Of a stretch of DNA of 64,000 nucleotides, positions 41,643 to 49,663 are shown in pieces. Source of the DNA: Microbacterium sp. ET2 (lineage in GTDB: Bacteria > Actinomycetota > Actinomycetes > Actinomycetales > Microbacteriaceae). The translations under genes and the position numbers were made by a program. A model generated the notes under the pieces. That model was given only the letters and a program-made list of their open reading frames with translations, was not told the origin of the DNA and searched no databases. Within the stretch, counting starts at the first letter, position 1. The number at the start of each line of letters is the position of its first letter. Location: positions 248,001-312,000 of the forward strand of contig NZ_CP128170.1 of assembly GCF_030347395.1 (NCBI RefSeq), read 5' to 3'.

Positions 41643-42497
41643 ATGCTCCGCTTGGATCCCGCCTTCCCTCCGCTGTGGCGCTCCCCGTGGGCGGTGCAAT
41701 TCGGGCTGGAATCGGTGGCGACACTGACTGCTCCGACGACGTGGCAGGAGCGCCTGATCCACGAGCTGGGCACCGGTCTTCCCGCAGCGGCGCTCCCGCT
41801 GGTGGCCGCATCGCTGGGGGCTCCGGCAGGGGCCGCCGAGGACCTCCTCACCACGATCTCACCGGCTCTGGAGCGACCGCGCCCGGAATCGCCGACGCGA
41901 GCGGTGATCCAGGTCGCGGACGATGTCGCGTCGGCCGTGGTGGAATCGCTCCAGGCGGCGATGGCCTGCTGCGGTCTCGCGTCGGAGCGCTCCGGCTGGC
42001 CCGGCGACGTGCCGTCGGATCCCACCGTGCCGGTGATCGCGCTCGCCGCTCACCTCGTCCACCCCGCCCGGGCAGCCGCTCTGATGGCCTCCGACGTGAC
42101 GCATCTGCCGTTCATCCTGGCCGGGAGCCGCGTCCGCGTCGGTCCACTCGTCGTGCCGGGCATCACGGCGTGCCTCAGCTGCCTGGCTCTCACATCGACG
42201 GACGCGGACGCCGGGTGGCCGCTGCTGGCGGCTCAGCTGTGCGGGAGGCCGATCTCCGGTGTCGCGCCGAGCCTGCTGGTCGAGGCCGCGGCGCGGGCGG
42301 TGCGGCTCCTCAGCGGCGAGGGGACGACGCCGTCGACGACGACCGAGCTTGTCTTGTCGACCGCGCCGGCGCCCCGGACCCTCCGGCACCGCCCGCACGA
42401 ACGGTGCGCGTGCCGATCTCCTGCAGGAAACGCGACGGGCGACGATCACGCGGTCCGCGCGACCAGCTCAGATCCAACGTCCGCACGGCCCGCGTGA
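41643..42497 (+). CDS. Cyclodehydratase-like (TOMM leader-binding-type) protein
   Basis: A 284-residue protein resembling the YcaO-partner/ThiF-like 'bacteriocin biosynthesis cyclodehydratase' group. 'GITACLSCLALTSTDADAGWP' (Cys177, Cys180) and a C-terminal 'RHRPHERCACR' (Cys255, Cys257) could bind one zinc. In ribosomal-peptide pathways such proteins present precursor peptides to YcaO enzymes, but no YcaO gene or precursor is in the window, so its role here is unknown. The last 188 bases of the gene are coding on both strands, overlapping the end of uvrD2; the CxC lies in that overlap. Confidence 0.7.
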   Translation: MLRLDPAFPPLWRSPWAVQFGLESVATLTAPTTWQERLIHELGTGLPAAALPLVAASLGAPAGAAEDLLTTISPALERPRPESPTRAVIQVADDVASAVVESLQAAMACCGLASERSGWPGDVPSDPTVPVIALAAHLVHPARAAALMASDVTHLPFILAGSRVRVGPLVVPGITACLSCLALTSTDADAGWPLLAAQLCGRPISGVAPSLLVEAAARAVRLLSGEGTTPSTTTELVLSTAPAPRTLRHRPHERCACRSPAGNATGDDHAVRATSSDPTSARPA

Positions 42498-44097
42498 TGC
42501 CCACATAGGCCAGTCGTCGCTCTTCGTCGATCGTCTCGAACGTCTGCGCGTAGGAGATGGGCAGCACCCCCTCCGCCAGGCCGACGAGGTACACATGATC
42601 CCATTCCAGGCCCTTTGCGGCGTGGAGCGTGGCGAGGGTCACGGTTCGCAGTGTCGGCTCCTCCTGGACCTTCGCCCGCCGGAGCAGATCGTCGGCGAAC
42701 TCCCGCAGGGTCGTCCCCTCGGGCGCCTCCTCCGCCAGGCGCAGCAGCGCGGCCCGTGCCTCCCACGCCTCGCGCACCGCGCCACCTGCCGGCGGCGGGT
42801 CGTCGGTCAGCCCCAGCGAGCGCAGCACATCGCGTACCGCCTCCACGAACGTCCCGGTCAGGGGTGCCACGGCGGCAGCGCGCAGAGCCATCACGGCTTG
42901 ACGCACCTCGGGGACATCGAAGAACCGGCGCCCGCCCAGCACGCTTGCTGCGATCCCGACGTCCGCCAGCGCCCGCAGCAGCTCGGCGGACTGCGCGTGG
43001 GCCCGGTACAGCACCGCGATCCGTGCCGGATCGATCCCCGCCGCGATCCGTGCGCCGACGCGTGCAGCCACAGCCCGGGCCTCCTCGCGCTCATCATCGA
43101 ATGCGGTGACCGTCGGAAGCGGCGCAGCGTCGGCAGCATCCATCCTGTCCGCGGGGCGCCCTTCCCCCGCGGGCCCTGCGGCCACCAGACGGAGTGCACC
43201 GGGACGATCCTTCATCAGCGCGTTGGCGACCCCGAGGATCGCCTGGGTGGACCGGTAGTTCCGCTCCAGACGGATGACGCGGGCATCGGCGTGGCGCCGC
43301 TCGAAATCCAAGAGGAACGTCGGGTCCGCTCCCGCGAAGGAGTAGATCGTCTGGCTGGCGTCGCCGACCACGCAGAGGTCTCGTCGATCACCGAGCCACA
43401 GCTCGAGGAGGCGTGCCTGCAGCGGGGAGACGTCCTGATACTCATCGACGGTGAAGTGGCGGTACTGCTCGTGGATGGTCGCCGCCACGCGCGGTTCTGC
43501 CTCGATCATCCCCGCGCACGCCAGCAGGACGTCTTCGAAGTCGATCTGCCGACGCTGGTCCTTCAGTTGCTCGTAGGCCCGCTGCAGACGCGCGACACGG
43601 TCGGCGTCCAGGCCCCCCACCCCCTGCGGCCGCTCACGGACGTACTCCTCGATCGAGCGCATCGTGACCTTCCGCCACTCGATCTCTCCGGCGACATCCC
43701 TGAGGGTCGCGGTGTCGGGTTCGAGCCCGATGCCGTCGGCGGCGTGTGCCAGAAGCCGCACCTTGTTGTCGACGATCGACGGCATGGAGTCCCCCGCGAG
43801 CGTCGGCCAGAAGTAGTTCAGCTGCGCCAACGCCGTGGCATGGAAGGTCCTGGCGGACACCCCTTCGACGCCGAGGGCACGCAGACGCGCGCGCATCTCT
43901 CCGGCCGCCTTCGTGGTGAAGGTCACCGCCATCACGCGACCGGGGGAATAGGCGCCGGTGTCGACGCCGTGTGCGATGCGGTGGGTGATGACGCGGGTCT
44001 TCCCCGTTCCGGCGCCCGCGAGCACCACGACGGGTCCGCGCAGCGTCGTCACCGCCTCGAGCTGCTGTTCGTCGAGGTGCTCCAGCGGACCGTTCAC
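42310..44097 (-). CDS. uvrD2: UvrD2-like superfamily 1 DNA helicase
   Basis: An SF1A 3'-to-5' helicase of 595 residues. Motifs: Walker A 'LAGAGTGKT' (27-34), 'TFTTKAAGEM', Walker B 'FTVDEYQDVS' (about 218-227), 'GDASQTIYSFAGA', 'LERNYRST', 'TLHAAKGLEWDHVYLVGL' and 'RLAYVGITRA' (motif VI). Mycobacterial UvrD2 has an HRDC domain and a Cys4 module after the motor. Here the protein ends about 30 residues after the motor region in a Ser/Arg-rich tail encoded antisense to the cyclodehydratase-like gene, so those modules are absent. The GTG start overlaps the nudC stop. Confidence 0.88.
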   Translation of the reverse strand: MNGPLEHLDEQQLEAVTTLRGPVVVLAGAGTGKTRVITHRIAHGVDTGAYSPGRVMAVTFTTKAAGEMRARLRALGVEGVSARTFHATALAQLNYFWPTLAGDSMPSIVDNKVRLLAHAADGIGLEPDTATLRDVAGEIEWRKVTMRSIEEYVRERPQGVGGLDADRVARLQRAYEQLKDQRRQIDFEDVLLACAGMIEAEPRVAATIHEQYRHFTVDEYQDVSPLQARLLELWLGDRRDLCVVGDASQTIYSFAGADPTFLLDFERRHADARVIRLERNYRSTQAILGVANALMKDRPGALRLVAAGPAGEGRPADRMDAADAAPLPTVTAFDDEREEARAVAARVGARIAAGIDPARIAVLYRAHAQSAELLRALADVGIAASVLGGRRFFDVPEVRQAVMALRAAAVAPLTGTFVEAVRDVLRSLGLTDDPPPAGGAVREAWEARAALLRLAEEAPEGTTLREFADDLLRRAKVQEEPTLRTVTLATLHAAKGLEWDHVYLVGLAEGVLPISYAQTFETIDEERRLAYVGITRAVRTLDLSWSRGPRDRRPSRFLQEIGTRTVRAGGAGGSGAPARSTRQARSSSTASSPRR

Positions 44098-45047
44098 GGC
44101 GATCCCGCCGCATGCCAGTCGCTGATGAGGCGATGCGCGATCGACGCCGGGCCGGGAAGCAGGAGATCACCACGCCCGCCGAGAGCTTCGCCGATCTCCC
44201 GGCGATGGAACCATCGCACGCTCACGATCTCGTCGCCGTCGGGCCGGGCCATGCCGGCGTCGACAGCCTCGGCGGTGAATCCCACCATGAGCGAACGCGG
44301 GTACGGCCATGCCTGCGAGGCCTGATACCGAACCTCACCGACTTCCACGCCCGCCTCCTCGCGGATCTCCCGATGGACCGCACCCTCGAGGGACTCGCCC
44401 GCCTCGACGAACCCCGCGAAACATGAGTACCGCGGCTCGGTCCACGCCGCATTCGACCCGAGCAGGAGAAGGTCGGGGTCGCCTGGATGCGTCACAGCGA
44501 CGATCACGGCCGGGTCGGTGCGGGGGAAGTGCTCCCGCCCGCAGGACGGGCAGTGACGCGACCACCCCGCGTGGAGGACCTCGGTGCGAGCGCCGCACGC
44601 GGCACAGAACGGCGCCTCGATGTGCCAGCGCCCGAGACTCACCGCGGTGACGGCGAGCGCCGCCTCGGCGGGATGCAGAGACGGAGTCGCGGTCCGCAGC
44701 GACGCGTACGTCACCGAGGTGTCGTCGTCTCCCGGCGCGGCCGCATCGGCGGCGAGGACGGCCATCACCACGGCAGCGCCATTCTCGTCGCGGCCCAGGA
44801 ACGCCCATTCCTCGACCAGCCCCGGAGCCGCGGGGTCCACCCACCGGCTCACCGTGTCCCACGACAGTCCGCCGTCGGCCAGGGGAACCCGGTCCCCCGC
44901 CACCGCGAGCACGCGCGTGGCGGGGTCGGCGAGGACAGTCGGGAGCAGCTTCGCGATGATGCGGTCCTCCGCAGCGCGGTCCCACCACGTCATCCGCTCG
45001 AGGGCCGTCGGACGTGGCAGCTCTCGGGCGCTGTCGGACGATGTCAT
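44094..45047 (-). CDS. nudC: NADH pyrophosphatase / NAD-decapping Nudix hydrolase
   Basis: Cleaves NAD(H) to NMN and AMP and can remove NAD caps from RNA. The 317 residues have an N-terminal domain, a zinc ribbon with 'CAACGARTE' and 'HCPSCGREHFPR' (about 152-178), a full Nudix box 'GFVEAGESLEGAVHREIREE' (about 212-231) and the NudC-specific 'SQAWPYPRSLM'. ATG 45047 is chosen over the longer frame to 45131, which would cross the promoter of the divergent phosphotransferase-like gene. It is coupled to uvrD2 by a 4-bp overlap. Confidence 0.93.
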   Translation of the reverse strand: MTSSDSARELPRPTALERMTWWDRAAEDRIIAKLLPTVLADPATRVLAVAGDRVPLADGGLSWDTVSRWVDPAAPGLVEEWAFLGRDENGAAVVMAVLAADAAAPGDDDTSVTYASLRTATPSLHPAEAALAVTAVSLGRWHIEAPFCAACGARTEVLHAGWSRHCPSCGREHFPRTDPAVIVAVTHPGDPDLLLLGSNAAWTEPRYSCFAGFVEAGESLEGAVHREIREEAGVEVGEVRYQASQAWPYPRSLMVGFTAEAVDAGMARPDGDEIVSVRWFHRREIGEALGGRGDLLLPGPASIAHRLISDWHAAGSP

Positions 45048-45124
45048 CGAGACCTTCCCGCGTTGGTCGACGAGCCAGGGCGTGGCGCGAAGGCCCCGCG
45101 GCATGCTCGACCTACCCTGGGCAC

Positions 45125-46417
45125 ATGGCACGCTCCTCCCTCACTCTAGCCGCGTCGGTGACCTCTGCTCTGCCCGGCGCAGCTGTCGTCGGCGTCGCCG
45201 CGCTGACCGAGAACAGCGCCGGGCGCTACGACTCCGCGCTGGTCGATCTCGACGATGGTCGTCGCGTCGTCGTGCGCGCCCCGGTCGACGACGGCGCCGC
45301 GGCGGAGGCGGCGGCCGAGGTGCGTGCCTTGACGGTGCTCACGTCCGGTGTGCGCGGGCTCCTTCCCTTCCGGGTGCCGACCGTGCTGGGCCAGACACCT
45401 CTCGTCGGCGGTCGTGCCGTCGTGGCCGACTTCCTGCCGGGCTATCGTGTCGATCCGCCCCACCTCCCCTCGGGTCGAGGAGCCGCGACGTCACTCGGAG
45501 AGGCGATCGCAGCCATCCACGCCCTTCCCGTCTCCGTGATCCGCGATGAGGGCCTCCCCGCCCGAACGACCCGCCAGCTGCGCGACGACATCGAGCGGAC
45601 GGTGGAGCGCGCCGTGGCCACCCGCCGCCTTCCCCCGAGCCTCGATGTGCGGTGGAGTCAGGCGCTGAACGCCGAGGAGCTGTGGCGCTTCGAGACCACG
45701 GTCGTGCTCGGCGGTGCCGGTGCCTCGTCCTTCCTCTTCGAGGACTTCGCCGGTGAGCCCCGCGTCACCGGCGTCCTGGACTGGCATGGGCTGAGCGTGG
45801 GCGATCCGGCGGGCGATTTCATGTGGCTCGCCTCTGCCCCGGACGCCGCGGACGACGTCTTCGCCTCCTACCTCGCTCGCAGCGTCCACGCCCCCGACGG
45901 GCTGCTGCGCGAGCGCGCGCGACTGTACGCGGAGCTGGAGTTCGCCAGATGGCTCGTGCACGGGCACGAGACAGGGCGGTCCGACATCGTCGACGACGCG
46001 GTGGAACTGCTGGAGTCACTGGCCGCGGGCGTGGCCGGCGACGACATCGTGCCGCAGGATCGCGGCGACGTCGACGACGCGATCGCGCTGCTCGACCGCG
46101 TGCCGGGGCCCGCCGGGTCGGTTGTGGACACCTCCATGCAGACAGACGCCTACGACCCCGCCGAGGTCTCGGGGTGGTTCGGTGACGACCCAGAGGATCA
46201 GGACGAGGAGGGACCCGCCGCGGGCGAGCCGACGTCGTCCGGTCGGTCGGCGTCCCCGGCAGATACGGCGCCACTGGACCTCGGCCCGATCCGCGAGCGA
46301 CTGGACGATGTCGGCGAGGCGGAGCGCGCGTCGCAGGCGGCGCTGCGACGCTGGGCCGTCTCGCCAACAGCGCCAACGTCCCCTCAGCCGCGGAGAACCA
46401 GGTCGTCCGCGACGTAG
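45125..46417 (+). CDS. Aminoglycoside-phosphotransferase-like protein, catalytic loop altered
   Basis: A 430-residue protein with the fold of the aminoglycoside/macrolide phosphotransferase family. The N-lobe includes 'RRVVVRAPVDD' and the C-lobe 'VTGVLDWHGLSVGDPAGDFMWL' (about 217-238, shown in part). The catalytic loop normally reads like HGDxxxxN. The corresponding stretch here is 'VVLGGAGASSFLFEDF' (about 193-208), which lacks the His, Asp and Asn, so phosphotransfer by the usual chemistry is unlikely. After residue 350 a disordered acidic tail follows. Its 3' end overlaps adnB by 34 bases. It may be a pseudokinase or binding protein; the function is unknown. Confidence 0.7.
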   Translation: MARSSLTLAASVTSALPGAAVVGVAALTENSAGRYDSALVDLDDGRRVVVRAPVDDGAAAEAAAEVRALTVLTSGVRGLLPFRVPTVLGQTPLVGGRAVVADFLPGYRVDPPHLPSGRGAATSLGEAIAAIHALPVSVIRDEGLPARTTRQLRDDIERTVERAVATRRLPPSLDVRWSQALNAEELWRFETTVVLGGAGASSFLFEDFAGEPRVTGVLDWHGLSVGDPAGDFMWLASAPDAADDVFASYLARSVHAPDGLLRERARLYAELEFARWLVHGHETGRSDIVDDAVELLESLAAGVAGDDIVPQDRGDVDDAIALLDRVPGPAGSVVDTSMQTDAYDPAEVSGWFGDDPEDQDEEGPAAGEPTSSGRSASPADTAPLDLGPIRERLDDVGEAERASQAALRRWAVSPTAPTSPQPRRTRSSAT

Positions 46418-49400
46418 TACAGCGCCACGTCGATCTGGGACACCGGGATACCGTGCTTGGCGTGATAGGCACGACGGTAGAGCTCGAGCTGCACCATGCG
46501 CTCCTCACGCTCGCGGGCATTCTTCGGGGGCGCGCCGGTCTTCCAGTCGACGATCTCCACGCGGTCGCCGCGGCGGTAGACGGCATCGAGCTTGCAGATG
46601 ATGACGTGCGGGCGGCCATCGGGACCGACCATGGTGAAATCGATCTCCGTCTCCACCTCGATCGGCTTCAGGTTCGCCCACTCCGAGGCCAGGAAGCGCT
46701 CCTGCAGCCGATCCAGACCGGTCGACGCGGTGTCCACCTCGTCGTGGCCGTCCCAGAGCGCATCGTCCAGTGACGCCGCACGCCCGGGGATCCCCGATCG
46801 GCGTTCGACCCATTCGTGGAAGAGCGTACCGATGCGCGTCTGTCGATAGGGGCGTTCCGGGAGCGGCCGGAAATGTGTATCGGCGACTCCGCCGTCCGCC
46901 GGGACGAAGTCCTTGTACCTCGATGCCGGAATTCGCGTGGGGAGGGGTCCGCTACGGTGTCGTGCACGCGCGCGACGTTCCGCGAGCAGCATCCTCACCT
47001 CGTCGTCCGGGGCGGCCGGAGGCGCATCCAGTGCCTCCCTCACCCGACGCGCCGCCTTCTCGACCCGCTCGCGACGGGCCCCGAGCGCGTCGATCGGCCA
47101 CGGGAGGACTCTCCGCTCGCCCTCGAACGGATTGGACTCCAGATCGGGCTCGTCGATGTCGATGCCGAGAGCGTCGGCGATCTCGCGCAGGAACACCCCC
47201 GTGGGCCTCGGCCGCTTCGTGCCCGCCCAGGGTGAGGCGGTCAGCAGCAGGTATTCCCGCGCACGGGTGACGGCGACGTAGGCCAGACGGCGGTCCTCGT
47301 CGAGCTGCCGGGCGCGATGGGCGGCGACGAAGAGGTCGATCTCGCGCTTGAGATCCTGTTGGGTGGGGGCGGCATCCGCCCGCCATGGCAGGGACGGAAG
47401 CCATGCCGCATCACCCCGGAACTCGTAGGGAAGTATGCCGAAACCCAGCCACCCCTTCGTATCCTTCGGCGCGGAGGGCAGCTCGTCGGTGACCATGCGG
47501 ACGACGGCCACGGCATCCCATTCCAGCCCCTTGGATCCGTGGATCGTCAGCAGCTGAACGACATCGTCTTCGGGAGGCTCTGTCCGGGGAGCGAATTCGT
47601 CGACCTTCTCTGCGTGATCGAGCCACGCCAGCAGGCTCGCCAACGACCCCGTCTCGTCGGCGGCGAGAAAGGCATGCACCTCGTCCAGGAACGCGCGCAA
47701 CTGTGCCGAGGCGATCCGCATGGGACCCCGCGTCTCGTTCGCGGCGAGTTCGACGTCCAACAGCAGCTCCGCCTCGATCAGGCGGATGAGCTCGGGCAGC
47801 GGCGCTCCTGTGGCGTGGCGCAGACCCGCGAACACCGCTCCGGCCTCCTTCAGCCGCGCACGCGCCTGGGGCGTGAAGGCCGCCATCCAACCGTGGTCAG
47901 GGGTCGAACGCACCACGAAATCCAGCGCGTCCACCAGTGACGCGCGGTCCTCCCCCGCACCGGCGCGCACCCGCTCGGCGACGACGTCGTCCAGGGGCTT
48001 CAGCGCGGCATCGTGGGTCGCGAGGCGTCGGGCGAGTTCGGCGAGCGCCCGGAGGTCGGCCAGCCCGATGCCCCACCGCGGACCCGCGAGGAGTCGAATG
48101 AGGGACGAGCCGGCCGTGGGGTCGCTGATGACGCGGAGGGCGCTGACCACGTCTACCACCTCGGGCGTGGAGAGCAGTCCGCCCAGGCCCAGGATGCGAT
48201 GCGGGATACCTCGTCGCCCCAGAGCATCGCCGAAACGCACCATGTGCTTCTTGCTTCGGAAGAGGATGGCGCCGGTGGTGGTCAGGCCCGCCCGACGCCG
48301 CTCGGAGCGCACCCGGTCGAACCACTCCGCGACCCGCGCAGTCTCGGCGTCGATGTCCGCTTCCACCGCGATCTCGATCGCTCCCTCCGGCGCGTCCGGC
48401 CGCGCACGGGCCGGCCACGGCGACGGGCGAGCGCGGGGCGATCGGTGCCAGGACGGCGGCCGCGGCGCGCAGGACGTCACGGCTGTTGCGCCAGCTGGTC
48501 ATCAGGGCGTAGGTGCCGCAACCCGCGTCACCCGAGAACGCGGCGGAGAATCCGCCGAGGTTGCCCGAACTCGCTCCACGCCACCCGTAGATCGCCTGAT
48601 GAGGGTCGCCCACCGCCATCACACCGGTGCCGGCGAACACCTCGGCCAGGAGGTCGGACTGGATCACCGAGGTGTCCTGATACTCATCGAGGAGGACGAC
48701 CCGGAAGCGCTCGCGGAGTTCTGCGGCCACGCGGGAGTGCTGACGAACCACCTCCAGCGCCCCGGCAACCTGGTCGGAGAAATCGATGACGCCCCGTCGA
48801 CGCTTGGCGTCGAGGTATTCACGAGCGAGATCCGACAGCAGGGCCAGAGCAGCCACGCGGCCTTCGGCGTCGAGGACGTCCTTGTAGACGGTGACAGAGC
48901 CCTTGCGGGAGGGACGCTCCAGGACATCGGCGAACCGCTCGGGGAATCGCCGCAGCGCATCGAAGTCGACGAGGTTGTCCGCGCCGTCGCGGGCGATGCG
49001 CAGTGCGGCGTCGACGATGGTGCGCAGCGCCTCGGGACGATCCTCGAGACGAGGGTCGTCGGAATCGAGGACCACTCGCCTCATCAGCAGCCAGGCAGCC
49101 GACTCGGACAGGACGGCGGTGTCGGTGTCGCGACCGATCCGGACCGCGTGCTCGCGGACGATCTGGTCGGCGAAGCTGTTGTAGGTCGCGATGACGGGCC
49201 GCTCGAGGAGGTCATCGCCCGCAGTCGCGCCTCCACTCGCGCCGGAACGCTCGGCGAGCGCGCGCAGATAGCCGAGTCGGGTCGCCTCGTGCTGCGCACC
49301 CTCGGTGGAGAAGAAGGTCAGTGCGCCTGAGGCGTGCAGCTCGGGCAGAAGGGGAAGCAACCCGGCCGCCTCGAACTCCCCGAGCCGGCGCAGGCGGCGC

Positions 49401-49663
49401 TGGACGCGCTCGGCCAGTTCACCCGCCGCCTTGCGCGTGAAGGTCAGTCCGAGGACCTCGTCGCGGCGTACGAAGCCGTTGGCGATGAGCCACACGACGC
49501 GACCGGCCATCGTCTCGGTCTTCCCGCTGCCCGCTCCCGCGACGACGAGCGCGGGACGCAGCGGTGACTCGATCACCGCCGCCTGCTCGTCGGTCGGTGG
49601 GAACTGCCCGAGCGCGGCGGCGATCACCGCGGACGTGAGACGCGCCGGTTCCGAGGTGCTCAC
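46384..49663 (-). pseudogene. adnB: AdnB-like helicase-nuclease subunit, frameshifted
   Basis: The second subunit of the actinobacterial AdnAB end-resection machine. GTG 49663 overlaps the adnA stop. The motor has Walker A 'VAGAGSGKT' (42-49), 'LLDEYQDTS', 'GDPHQAIYGWRGA', then after the break 'TIHGSKGLEWDAV' and 'RLAYVAVTRARE'. The C-terminal RecB-type nuclease has 'VEIVDWKTG' and 'QLELYRRAY'. At about 48408-48418 the frame shifts by a net extra base between 'PRSPVAVA' and 'RPDAPEGAIEIAVE'. The total length 3280 is one more than a multiple of three. Without correction the protein is cut in the middle of the motor. A sequencing error is a real possibility. Confidence 0.8.
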
